DNA of 52,345 nucleotides from the NCBI GenBank assembly GCA_038214535.1, contig JBBQRS010000019.1, forward strand, positions 1 through 52,345, written 5' to 3'. This stretch comes from JBBQRS01 sp038214535 (GTDB lineage: Bacteria > Chloroflexota > Anaerolineae > CG2-30-64-16). Positions 34,088-41,666 of the stretch are shown here, piece after piece. Made by a program: the position numbers and the translations under genes. The stretch's first letter is position 1. Every line of letters begins with the position of its first letter. The notes beneath the pieces were generated by a model, which worked only from the letters and a program-made list of their open reading frames with translations, was not told where the DNA came from and did not search any database.

Positions 34088-34534
34088 TCAGCCCGCTTCC
34101 TCCATCATGCTGATTTTGTCTAGGCGGCGTTGATGGCGTTCCTCGCCGCTGAAGCGCGCAGCCAGAAACGAGTTGACCAGCTCGACCATTAGCGCCGGGC
34201 CGACCACGCGCGGCCCCAGGCACAGGACGTTCATGTCGTCATGTTCGACGGCTTGATGGGACGAATAGATGTCATGGCAGACGCCGGCGCGGATGCCGTT
34301 GAGCTTGTTGGCAGCAATGCTGACGCCGATGCCGCTGCCACAGAGCAGGATGCCGCGGTCGGCGACGCCGTCTTGAAGCGCGCGCCCGACCAGGAGGGCG
34401 TAATCCGGATAGTCTACCGGGCTGGCGTCGAAGGCGCCGAAGTCAATGACGACGTGCCCCGCGCTTTCGATGGCTTCGATGATCACCGGTTTCATCGAGT
34501 AGCCGGCGTGATCCGCCCCAACGGCAATTCTCAT
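34088..34534 (-). CDS. rpiB: Ribose-5-phosphate isomerase B
   Basis: A 148-residue RpiB/LacAB-family isomerase interconverting ribose 5-phosphate and ribulose 5-phosphate. The N-terminus MRIAVGADHAGYSMK is typical. The catalytic-base Cys65 sits in ILLCGSGIGVSIAANK, and His99 in EHDDMNVLCLG is in the position of the ring-opening histidine. ATG 34534 has GGAGAG 7 bases upstream; a GTG at 34540 is less likely. It is the first gene of the - strand pentose phosphate operon. Confidence 0.93.
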   Translation of the reverse strand: MRIAVGADHAGYSMKPVIIEAIESAGHVVIDFGAFDASPVDYPDYALLVGRALQDGVADRGILLCGSGIGVSIAANKLNGIRAGVCHDIYSSHQAVEHDDMNVLCLGPRVVGPALMVELVNSFLAARFSGEERHQRRLDKISMMEEAG

Positions 34535-34578
34535 GGTCACTCTCCAAGTGTGTCAAGTCAGTTCACCACACGTATAAG

Positions 34579-34584
34579 ATTATA
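34579..34584 (-). promoter_or_regulatory. Candidate -10 box of the rpiB operon
   Basis: A perfect TATAAT on the - strand, 45 bases before rpiB. The expected -35 region (about 34602-34607) reads CAGAAC and is poor, so the site may need an activator. The gap 34535-34768 holds this site and repeat B. Confidence 0.45.
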
Positions 34585-34642
34585 CCGTGCTCACCGGCGT
34601 GGTTCTGTGTCTGCGCTGACGTTTGGCGGGTACTTGATGTCT

Positions 34643-34739
34643 CCGTAGTGTAGGGTCTTGTGCCCGTCGCCGACGCCCACGAGGGGGCTAAACTACCTGG
34701 TATAGGGTCTCGCGCGACGCCCACACGGGGCTAGACTGC
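34643..34739 (-). repeat. Interspersed repeat B, two tandem copies
   Basis: The reverse complement of 34643-34696 matches repeat B at 29248-29302 block by block (GTAGTTTAGCCCC, GGGCGTCGGCGACGGGCA, CTACGG). A shorter diverged copy in the same orientation follows at 34701-34739 (TCTAGCCCCGTGTGGGCGTC on the - strand). Confidence 0.7.
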
Positions 34740-34768
34740 GAATTTCCGACGGACGCCTGGCGCGGGTT

Positions 34769-34996
34769 TCAGGCCAAAAGCGAGAACAACGCAAAGATGC
34801 CGGCCACGGCGAAACCCATGAGCGCGAGCGTGCCGGCGCGAGTCAACGAAGGTTCGCGGCGTAACAAGAACAGCCCGATGGCCGCGCCAACCAGCGCGAT
34901 CCCCAGGATCAGGGCGGGAATATTGAGCGCGGCCGCGATGAGCAGCGCAATGACCGCCGCGATGGCGTAAATCTCCGACGCCGTGGGTCTGGGCAT
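34769..34996 (-). CDS. Small membrane protein of unknown function
   Basis: A 75-residue protein with two to three predicted helices (IYAIAAVIALLIAAALNIPA, LILGIALVGAAIGLFLL, TLALMGFAVAGIFALFSL) separated by a short RREPSLTRAG loop. ATG 34996 is preceded by GGGGAG at about 14 bases, slightly far. An in-frame ATG at 35092 would add a 32-residue basic N-terminus, and I cannot exclude it. No family recognised. It is divergent from surE. The 147-base gap between them (34997-35142) contains short TTTAA-rich inverted and direct repeats but no clear promoter. Confidence 0.55.
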   Translation of the reverse strand: MPRPTASEIYAIAAVIALLIAAALNIPALILGIALVGAAIGLFLLRREPSLTRAGTLALMGFAVAGIFALFSLLA

Positions 34997-35142
34997 GGCC
35001 GGTTTCTGTGACTCCCCTTTAAGGAGCTTTAAAGACTTCTTAAGCGCGTGATCAAGATGCCTTGTTTCAGGCTTAATTCGAGCATGGTACAAATAGTCAT
35101 CAGATTATCGAGAGAAAACATGTTGAGTCAGGAGGAGCATCC

Positions 35143-35991
35143 ATGACTGCTTATAACACAGGGCCGAGTTTTCTGCTAACCAACGACGACGGCATCTTTG
35201 CACCGGGTCTATGGGCGGCGGCGCGTGCGCTGTTGACGCTGGGTCCGGTGCTGGTCGTTGCGCCGGCGACGAATCAGAGCGGGCGCGGCACGTCGCTGCC
35301 GCCAGTTCGTGAAATGAAGGTGATCCCCTATAAGAACATGCCGGATGATCTCCGGGGCGTGACGGCGTATGCGTTGCCCGCCACCCCCGCGGCCTGTGTG
35401 CAGGTGGGGCTGAGCGGCGCGCTGACGCAGGCTTCGATCCATATGGTGGTGTCGGGCATCAATGATTCTTATAATCTGGGGCGCGATGTGATCTATTCCG
35501 GGACGGTGGGCGCCGCGTTGACGGCGCACTTGCGCGGCGTGCCTGCTCTGGCGGCTTCCTTCGGCGACGGCATCTCGGAAGGGGCGCATTGGGAAACCGC
35601 AACGTGGGCCGTTCAGGAGGTCGTGCGCAACATGCTGGATGCGACGGCCATGACGCCGCCCCTGATGAATCTCAACATCCCCAACCTGCCGCTGAGCCAG
35701 GTGGCAGGCGTGGAAATGACCAACCTGAGCACCCGGTCTCTGCTGGAGCGTTATGAGATCACGTTGAGCGAGCCGAACATGCTGCGGATGCAGCCGATTG
35801 ATGATCCCATGCCGCTGAACGCCGAACCGACCAGCGATGTGTGGGCGGTGGAGCGCGGCCATCTTTCGCTCACGCCGTTGCAGTTGTTCCCGGACATCCT
35901 CTGCTTTGCGCCCTGGGGCAACGGCTCGATGACATCGTACCACCGCATGTCCGTGGATGACGTGTGGTCGGTGGCGTCAAGCGTCGCCTAA
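35143..35991 (+). CDS. surE: SurE-type 5'/3'-nucleotidase
   Basis: A 282-residue metal-dependent phosphatase of the SurE family, which removes phosphate from nucleoside monophosphates and possibly short polyphosphate. LLTNDDGIFAPG at residues 11-22 carries the metal-binding Asp pair, VVAPATNQSGRG the next ligand region, and MVVSGINDSYNLGRDVIYSG the third. The usual GPNLG reads DSYNLG here. A CAGGAGGAG site precedes ATG 35143. The gene stands alone on the + strand and ends 5 bases before the convergent kinase/pyrophosphorylase gene. Confidence 0.9.
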   Translation: MTAYNTGPSFLLTNDDGIFAPGLWAAARALLTLGPVLVVAPATNQSGRGTSLPPVREMKVIPYKNMPDDLRGVTAYALPATPAACVQVGLSGALTQASIHMVVSGINDSYNLGRDVIYSGTVGAALTAHLRGVPALAASFGDGISEGAHWETATWAVQEVVRNMLDATAMTPPLMNLNIPNLPLSQVAGVEMTNLSTRSLLERYEITLSEPNMLRMQPIDDPMPLNAEPTSDVWAVERGHLSLTPLQLFPDILCFAPWGNGSMTSYHRMSVDDVWSVASSVA

Positions 35992-35996
35992 CGCGT

Positions 35997-38900
35997 TCAC
36001 TGCCAAGCGCAGAGTGCGTCTACGAACGCGGCAGAGCCGTCGCGCAGCCAGCCGTCGAGTTGGGCCTGATCTTTGAGGTTTTGCCCGCGGCGGCGCGGCA
36101 CGACAAGGAAACGGCTGTCGAGTTCGGGGAGCGCCGTCATGTCGCCCCAGAGCTTCTCGAACTGGGCAACGGGGAAGACATCTTCCTGGCCGTGGCCCCA
36201 GCGCTTCTTCACGTCTTTGAGCGTGATGTAAGTCGGCATCCGTGCGCCCAGCGCGCGCACGGCGATGGCGACTTTTTCGGCGTTCGCCAGGTCGGCGCGG
36301 GTCAGCCCGAAGACGGTCAAAAGGCGGTCAATGTGCAACCAGCTCGTATTCGAGTTGTAGTAGGATAGCCCGAACTCATCTTCCTCACGCGGCATTGCCA
36401 GCCCTTCCAGCAGACGCAGACGGCCATCCACGCGGGCCAGACCGCCTCCGCGATCCTCGATGACGCGTGCGATCACTTCCGCCGTCATGGCCCCGCCCGT
36501 CTGCATGACCACGGCCAGGGTGACCGGGTCTACATCGGTTCCCAGCGCATCCACGTTGTGCACCATCAGATATTGCAGGTTCGGGCGCGCTTCAAGCAGG
36601 CGCGCCAGGACGCCGTTTTTTAACAGGTTGGGGACTTCGAACCAGTGGCCGACGGGGTGCAGGCATTGCATGGGCACGTTGTCGGTATAGTCGCTGCCTT
36701 CGCCGGTTTGCCGCGCCCATTCGAGGAGCGCCGCGTGGAGGCTGTCGCGCATCTTCTGCGCCTGCTCGTCCAGCAGTTGTTGCGGCATCTCTTCCCAGGC
36801 GAAGCGCAGATCGCGCGTCATGGGGACCATGCGCAGGCCGATGTTGCGTCCCGGCGAGAGCATCAGCGGCCCTTCATAGCCGTAGTTCTCGGCCCAGGCC
36901 AGGTATTGCTCGATCGGCGCGTGGGTGAGGTAGCTGGTGGTGATGACGTGCGGGATCGGCGTTCCCGCCAGGCGACTGATGCGGCGGCTCTTGGCGAGAT
37001 GCACCTCGATGAAAGAGCGATGCCGGCCGCCGAGCTTGGCGAAGGGATGCAACGCCTTGACGACGCCCGCGCCCTGCGTCCAACGGCTGCCGATGCCGCC
37101 CGCGAGGGTGACCACGGCGACGGTTCCATCGGCAAGGGCGTCCATGCCGATCTGTTGCAACGCTTCAAGCTCAGCGGGCGAAAGCGTTTCCGGTGTGACG
37201 TGACGCACGTCGTCCGGCTCGACATCGCGGATATCGGCGGCGATGGGCAGGTGGTTCTGCGCCAGGCCGATCCGCCCGGCCCGCAGGTCGCCGCGAATTT
37301 GCTCGTGCTGAAGACGGTCGAACCCGAAATCCGCGAGGGTGCGTTCCAGCCCGCTGTTTTGTTCGGCGTCGGTCTCGCCGCGCGGCAGCAGGCGGTCAAA
37401 CAGGGTGGGCACCATGCCGGCGAACGCCGGTTCGGTGCGGCAGGCCAGGCCGAAGCGGCTCATTTCGGCGCGTTGCAGTTCGGGCAGGTTGCGACGGTCG
37501 CGGCGGATGAGCGCAGGCAGCGTGATGGCGTAGTAGCCGGGGGGCATGAGCGGCGGCGCGCTGTTCTCGTCGCTCAGGAGTTGCGCCCAGGTCCCGCGTT
37601 CATTGATGGCAAAATCATAGACCACCGGGTCCATGGCGAAAGGCAGCGCCTTGTCGAGGCGTGACTTTGCGTCGCACATGATCTCTTGCATCCGATCCTG
37701 CGCACGCAGTTTCACTCCTGGATCAAAGATAAAACCCATGCCGCCGCCCGACATGCCGCCCAACATCCAGAAACCCCAGAAATCGGCCCCGAACTCGACG
37801 CGCGCCCGTTCGATGAGCATCTCGGTGTAGAGGTTGCTGGCCCAGGGGATGATGGTTTGCAGGGGGCCGGCGAAGTTACGCATGGTCGCCGCGCCGATGG
37901 CGCGGATGTCGCCGCGTTGTAGGTCGCCGACGATCTGGTCGAGGATGCGGCAGGCTTCGGCGCGACCGGCCCATTCGGCCTCGGAGCGGAGCAGGTATTT
38001 CTCGGTGACCATTTCGAGGATCGGCCCGACGTTTTGTGCCATGCCGCCATGCACGAGGACGAGGCTGTCCTGCAAGTTCTGGCGGGTTTCGGAAGATACA
38101 GCGTCCGTGCCGAGGATGGTGTGATCGGGGAGGAGCCGGCCCCGGCTGACGCCGTATTCAGGATCACCGTCGGAGGCGGCGACGCCTTCGATAAGCTTGA
38201 CGCCCGGCCATACGCCGCCGGAATCTTGCCAACCGCCGCCGGAACCGGCCAGCCACTCGCCGAGGATGGCGCGCGCGGCGACGAGGCGGCGCTCGTGTTC
38301 GGCGAGCGGACCTTCCAGTGAACGGGCCTGCCCGGTGGCGCGCATACAAACCGCGATCAGCGCCGCAAGGAGATTGGTGGAGACGGCCAGGCGCGACCCC
38401 TTGGGGATGTTGTTGACGGAACTCACCAGCTCGATGCCGTGGTCCGGCCCGACGAGCCGTGCGAGCAGGTCGCCCAGGCTTTGCTCGGAACCTTCCAGCC
38501 CCGGCGGCACGATGCCGGATGCGATCAGGGCGGCCTTGAGCAGCCCCAGATAGTCACGCGCGAAGTCGAACACCTCGGGTAGGCCGGTGATGTCGGCGGT
38601 GACGCCCAGGTCTACGCTGGCGAGGCGCACCAGCGGCTCGTCAATCACGCGGAAGTAGGCTTCGACGGGCGGGCGCGGTTGCGCGCCGTCGCCGCGGATG
38701 CTCAGGTCAATGGAGACGTTGAGGACGCGCGCGGCTTCGGGATAGTCCATTCCCAGGAAGAAGATGTCGCTCCACGCGCTATGCGAGAGGTCCATGCGCA
38801 CGGGGGTCGTTTCTTGCAGGATGGGAAACAGCCCCGACGATGCGGAGCGCCGGAAAAGCTCCGGGCGAATGCGGAGCGGCTGGTCGGCGGGGTGGCCGAT

Positions 38901-39365
38901 GCGGAACATCCACTGGTTGCCGCTGACGGAGCGCACGCTGCGGCGCACCTGGTCGGCGAGGGTTTGGAAGCCCAGGCTGTGATACGCTTCGGCGAGCGCG
39001 CTGGAGAGGGCTTCGCCGGGGCCATGCACCGCTTCGGCCCTGAGGAAAACGTCAATCGCTTCCTCGAAGCGACGGTTCAGCAGGAAGGTATAACCGTCAA
39101 ACGGGACGAAGCCGGTGGATGGGAGGCCCGGTTTGAAAGGCAGATGAAAGCGATGGATGGCATAGAGAAAGAAGAGCGCCCGGACGCGTTCGTACAGGTT
39201 GGGGCTTTGCCGCCGGAACGTGTCGAGCGCGGCGCACTCGGCGTGCAGCTCGGCCAGGGACGCAGCGCGCGCGAAGGCGTCTACCGAACGATTGCGGACT
39301 TCGGCGTCGGGCGACAGGATGATTTCGACGAGTTTGCTTTGCACGGAACCCCCGGATGCCCTCAT
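35997..39365 (-). CDS. Bifunctional GHMP sugar kinase / UDPGP-type sugar-1-phosphate nucleotidyltransferase
   Basis: A 1122-residue fusion. An N-terminal helical region (1-185) is of unknown role. The GHMP kinase part (about 190-610) shows VRMDLSHSAWSD (motif 1), IPKGSRLAVSTNLLAAL (motif 2, with R-L-A where G-L-G is usual), GGGWQDSGGVWPGVKL as in fucokinases, and WMLGGMSGGGMGFIF (motif 3). The C-terminal part (about 740-1122) is a UDPGP pyrophosphorylase with VVTLAGGIGSRWTQGAG, a downstream VVKALHPF, and QCLHPVGHWFEVPNLL. Together they could phosphorylate a free sugar and make an NDP-sugar. Known Fkp/FKGP enzymes have the opposite order. ATG 39365 overlaps the GalU-like stop (ATGA); a GTG at 39344 behind GGGGG is an alternative. 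Sugar and nucleotide are not predictable. Confidence 0.8.
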   Translation of the reverse strand: MRASGGSVQSKLVEIILSPDAEVRNRSVDAFARAASLAELHAECAALDTFRRQSPNLYERVRALFFLYAIHRFHLPFKPGLPSTGFVPFDGYTFLLNRRFEEAIDVFLRAEAVHGPGEALSSALAEAYHSLGFQTLADQVRRSVRSVSGNQWMFRIGHPADQPLRIRPELFRRSASSGLFPILQETTPVRMDLSHSAWSDIFFLGMDYPEAARVLNVSIDLSIRGDGAQPRPPVEAYFRVIDEPLVRLASVDLGVTADITGLPEVFDFARDYLGLLKAALIASGIVPPGLEGSEQSLGDLLARLVGPDHGIELVSSVNNIPKGSRLAVSTNLLAALIAVCMRATGQARSLEGPLAEHERRLVAARAILGEWLAGSGGGWQDSGGVWPGVKLIEGVAASDGDPEYGVSRGRLLPDHTILGTDAVSSETRQNLQDSLVLVHGGMAQNVGPILEMVTEKYLLRSEAEWAGRAEACRILDQIVGDLQRGDIRAIGAATMRNFAGPLQTIIPWASNLYTEMLIERARVEFGADFWGFWMLGGMSGGGMGFIFDPGVKLRAQDRMQEIMCDAKSRLDKALPFAMDPVVYDFAINERGTWAQLLSDENSAPPLMPPGYYAITLPALIRRDRRNLPELQRAEMSRFGLACRTEPAFAGMVPTLFDRLLPRGETDAEQNSGLERTLADFGFDRLQHEQIRGDLRAGRIGLAQNHLPIAADIRDVEPDDVRHVTPETLSPAELEALQQIGMDALADGTVAVVTLAGGIGSRWTQGAGVVKALHPFAKLGGRHRSFIEVHLAKSRRISRLAGTPIPHVITTSYLTHAPIEQYLAWAENYGYEGPLMLSPGRNIGLRMVPMTRDLRFAWEEMPQQLLDEQAQKMRDSLHAALLEWARQTGEGSDYTDNVPMQCLHPVGHWFEVPNLLKNGVLARLLEARPNLQYLMVHNVDALGTDVDPVTLAVVMQTGGAMTAEVIARVIEDRGGGLARVDGRLRLLEGLAMPREEDEFGLSYYNSNTSWLHIDRLLTVFGLTRADLANAEKVAIAVRALGARMPTYITLKDVKKRWGHGQEDVFPVAQFEKLWGDMTALPELDSRFLVVPRRRGQNLKDQAQLDGWLRDGSAAFVDALCAWQ

Positions 39366-40225
39366 GCGTGTTGTAGCTCGCGCAGGGCGAGCAACTCTAG
39401 TAACTGCGCCAGGACCTGATCGCGATCGGCGCCGGAGAGGGCCAGCGAAAGCTGCGCGGAGAGCAGGCCATATTTCACGCCGACATCATAGCGCCACCAG
39501 GGGCGTTCGAGGGCCAGATAACGTTCGCGCGAGGCCAACTCGGCCAGGGCGAGCGCCAGAGTCGCGCCGCCGTGGGCGCCGGGCGTGCGCAGCGGCGCAA
39601 CGTGTCTCCCGAGGATCTCCATCACGGTGGGCGTGAGGACGTGCATCCCGAAGAAGCAGAGGTAATGTCCGGCGCGCAAACCGGGGACGAGCAAACGCTG
39701 TTCGGCCTCGGTGGGCGTCGGCTTTTCGATCACGTCTTGGATCGCATAGAGATCCTGGCGGCCCGGCACACGCTGCCCGCCGACCGCGCCGTAGTAGGGC
39801 AGGAGGCTCTCTCGCGAGGCCTGGACAGCGGAAACGGCGCAGGCTTCGTTTTGCGCCACCTCGACCAGTTGTTCGGCGCAGCCCAGTTGGCTTCGGCTGA
39901 CGTAGAGATGATCGCCGACCAGGTGCAGGAACGGCTCGCCGCCCACGAAATCGCGGGTGCAGTACAAGGCGTGACCGTAGCCGAATGGCTCGGGTTGCGG
40001 GATGAACGTCAGGCGCGTGGCGTGTTCACCGACCGCGTCGGCATAGGCGGACTCATCACCGGGGCACACCACGACGCAAATTTCCTCGATGTGGGCGCGC
40101 AGCACTTCTTCGGCAATGATGGCGAGAACCGATTTTTGCACGCCGTCGCGGTCAATCAGGGTTTGCAGGGGCAATGTGCGCTGATTGCGGCCGGCGGCGG
40201 TGATGACGGCTTTGCTGATCTTCAT
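39362..40225 (-). CDS. GalU-like sugar-1-phosphate nucleotidyltransferase, divergent
   Basis: A 287-residue NTP-transferase fold protein close in layout to UTP-glucose-1-phosphate uridylyltransferase. It has KAVITAAG at the start, PQPEPFGYGHALYC (GalU-like Q-P-x-G-x-GHA), FLHLVGDHLY for the metal site, VIEKPTP and HYLCFFGMHVLTP. The activation loop is unusual: AAGRNQRTLPLQTL replaces the normal AAGxGTRxxPxTK, and the later Pro-Lys pair is missing. It may be a divergent enzyme or a non-catalytic partner. ATG 40225 follows GAGAAAGG. It is first in a two-gene operon with the kinase/pyrophosphorylase fusion, coupled by a four-base overlap. Confidence 0.8.
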   Translation of the reverse strand: MKISKAVITAAGRNQRTLPLQTLIDRDGVQKSVLAIIAEEVLRAHIEEICVVVCPGDESAYADAVGEHATRLTFIPQPEPFGYGHALYCTRDFVGGEPFLHLVGDHLYVSRSQLGCAEQLVEVAQNEACAVSAVQASRESLLPYYGAVGGQRVPGRQDLYAIQDVIEKPTPTEAEQRLLVPGLRAGHYLCFFGMHVLTPTVMEILGRHVAPLRTPGAHGGATLALALAELASRERYLALERPWWRYDVGVKYGLLSAQLSLALSGADRDQVLAQLLELLALRELQHA

Positions 40226-40266
40226 ACGGTTGCCTTTCTCGGGGCCACGTCTATAAGGCTGAACGG

Positions 40267-40275
40267 ATTTTACCA
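40267..40275 (-). promoter_or_regulatory. Candidate extended -10 promoter of the sugar-activation operon
   Basis: TGGTAAAAT on the - strand (extended -10 form), 42 bases before the GalU-like ATG. No good -35 is seen. The divergent gap 40226-40415 also has a weak + strand pair TTGGGG (40347-40352) and TATAAC (40368-40373) with 15-base spacing ahead of fabF. Confidence 0.4.
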
Positions 40276-40415
40276 CAGGATGAACCGGCCTACGTGATTG
40301 GCGTGAAGTGATTGATTCGGGAACATCCAGCGCATACGCGCGTCTTTTGGGGCTAAAGCGTGTTTAGTATAACGTAGCTTATGTCCCAAAAGTTGGTGGA
40401 ATTGAGGAGGCCTGA

Positions 40416-41666
40416 GTGAAGTATCCAGATTCGCAACGTGTGGTGGTGACCGGGATTGGCGTCGTTACACCGGTAGGTAATGACGTACCCAGCGCCTGGG
40501 CGGCGGTGCTTGCCGGTAAGTCGGGGGCGGCGCCGATCACCTGGTTCGATGTCACCGATTTCAAGACGAAGATTGCCGCGCCGGTGAAGGATTTCGATCC
40601 CACGGATTATATGGATCGGAAGGATGCACGACGCACGGATCGGTATGTGCATTTTGCGATTGGCGCGGCGCGCCAGGCGCTGAATGATGCACGATTCGAT
40701 ATGGCTGATTGGGATCCGAGCCGGGTGGGCGTGTATATGGGTTCGGGAATTGGGGGGCTGGGCGTGCTGCTGGAGGGGGCGGACGTTCTGCGCGAGCGCG
40801 GGGTGCGCCGGGTCAGCCCGTTCACCGTGCCCGGTTTGATGCTGAACAGCGCAACGGCGCACGTAAGCATCATGGTGGGCGCAAAGGGGCCGAGCCTGGC
40901 GATTGCGACGGCTTGCGCGACGGGGAGCCACGTGATCGGTGAGGCCGGGCGCATCATCCAGCGTGGCGACGCCGACGCGATGATCGTGGGCGGTTCCGAG
41001 GCGGCGATTCTTGGGATGACCATGGCGGGCTTCGATAATATGGGCGCGCTGAGCTGCCGGAACGACGATCCTGCACGCGCCAGTCGCCCGTTTGACGCCG
41101 AACGTGATGGCTTTGTGATGGGCGAGGGGGCGGGGATTCTCATCCTCGAACGTCTGGATAAGGCGCTGGCGCGTGGCGCGCGCATCTATGGCGAGTTGAT
41201 TGGCTATGCGCTGAACAGCGATGCGTATCACATCACTGCGCCCGCCGAAGACGGCATGGGCGCGGCGGAATGTATGCGGATGGCGATTGAGAGTAGTGGG
41301 CTGGATGTCACAGAGATAGATTACATCAACGCTCACGGTACCAGCACGCCGCTGAATGACGCCATCGAGACGCGCGCGATCAAGACCGCGCTGGGCGAGC
41401 ACGCGTACAAGGTGGCTGTGAGTTCGACCAAGAGCATGACGGGGCACCTGATGGGCGCAGCCGGAGCGGTCGAGGCCGCCTTCTGTATGCTGGCCTTGCG
41501 CGATCAAATTTTGCCGCCGACGATCAACCAGGAGACGCCGGATCCGTTCTGCGACCTGGATTACGTGCCGAATGTGCTACGACCGGCTGAGGTGAATGTC
41601 ATTATGTCCAATTCGTTTGGGTTCGGCGGACACAACAGCACCGTGATCTTCCGCCGCATGGTATGA
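40416..41666 (+). CDS. fabF: 3-oxoacyl-ACP synthase II (KAS II)
   Basis: A 416-residue condensing enzyme extending acyl-ACP with malonyl-ACP in fatty acid synthesis. The Cys-His-His triad is complete: Cys167 in TACATGSH, His307 in NAHGTSTPLND and His344 in MTGHLMGAAG. The C-terminal NSFGFGGHNSTVIF is also typical. The start is GTG 40416 behind a strong GAGGAGG (40404-40410). It overlaps fabH by ATGA. No other fab genes are nearby, so the pair may serve general lipid synthesis or a specialised acyl chain. Confidence 0.93.
   Translation: MKYPDSQRVVVTGIGVVTPVGNDVPSAWAAVLAGKSGAAPITWFDVTDFKTKIAAPVKDFDPTDYMDRKDARRTDRYVHFAIGAARQALNDARFDMADWDPSRVGVYMGSGIGGLGVLLEGADVLRERGVRRVSPFTVPGLMLNSATAHVSIMVGAKGPSLAIATACATGSHVIGEAGRIIQRGDADAMIVGGSEAAILGMTMAGFDNMGALSCRNDDPARASRPFDAERDGFVMGEGAGILILERLDKALARGARIYGELIGYALNSDAYHITAPAEDGMGAAECMRMAIESSGLDVTEIDYINAHGTSTPLNDAIETRAIKTALGEHAYKVAVSSTKSMTGHLMGAAGAVEAAFCMLALRDQILPPTINQETPDPFCDLDYVPNVLRPAEVNVIMSNSFGFGGHNSTVIFRRMV

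Noticed and set aside
36645..37664. 339-residue frame on the + strand
   Set aside because: Antisense to the kinase/pyrophosphorylase fusion; no ribosome site or motif.
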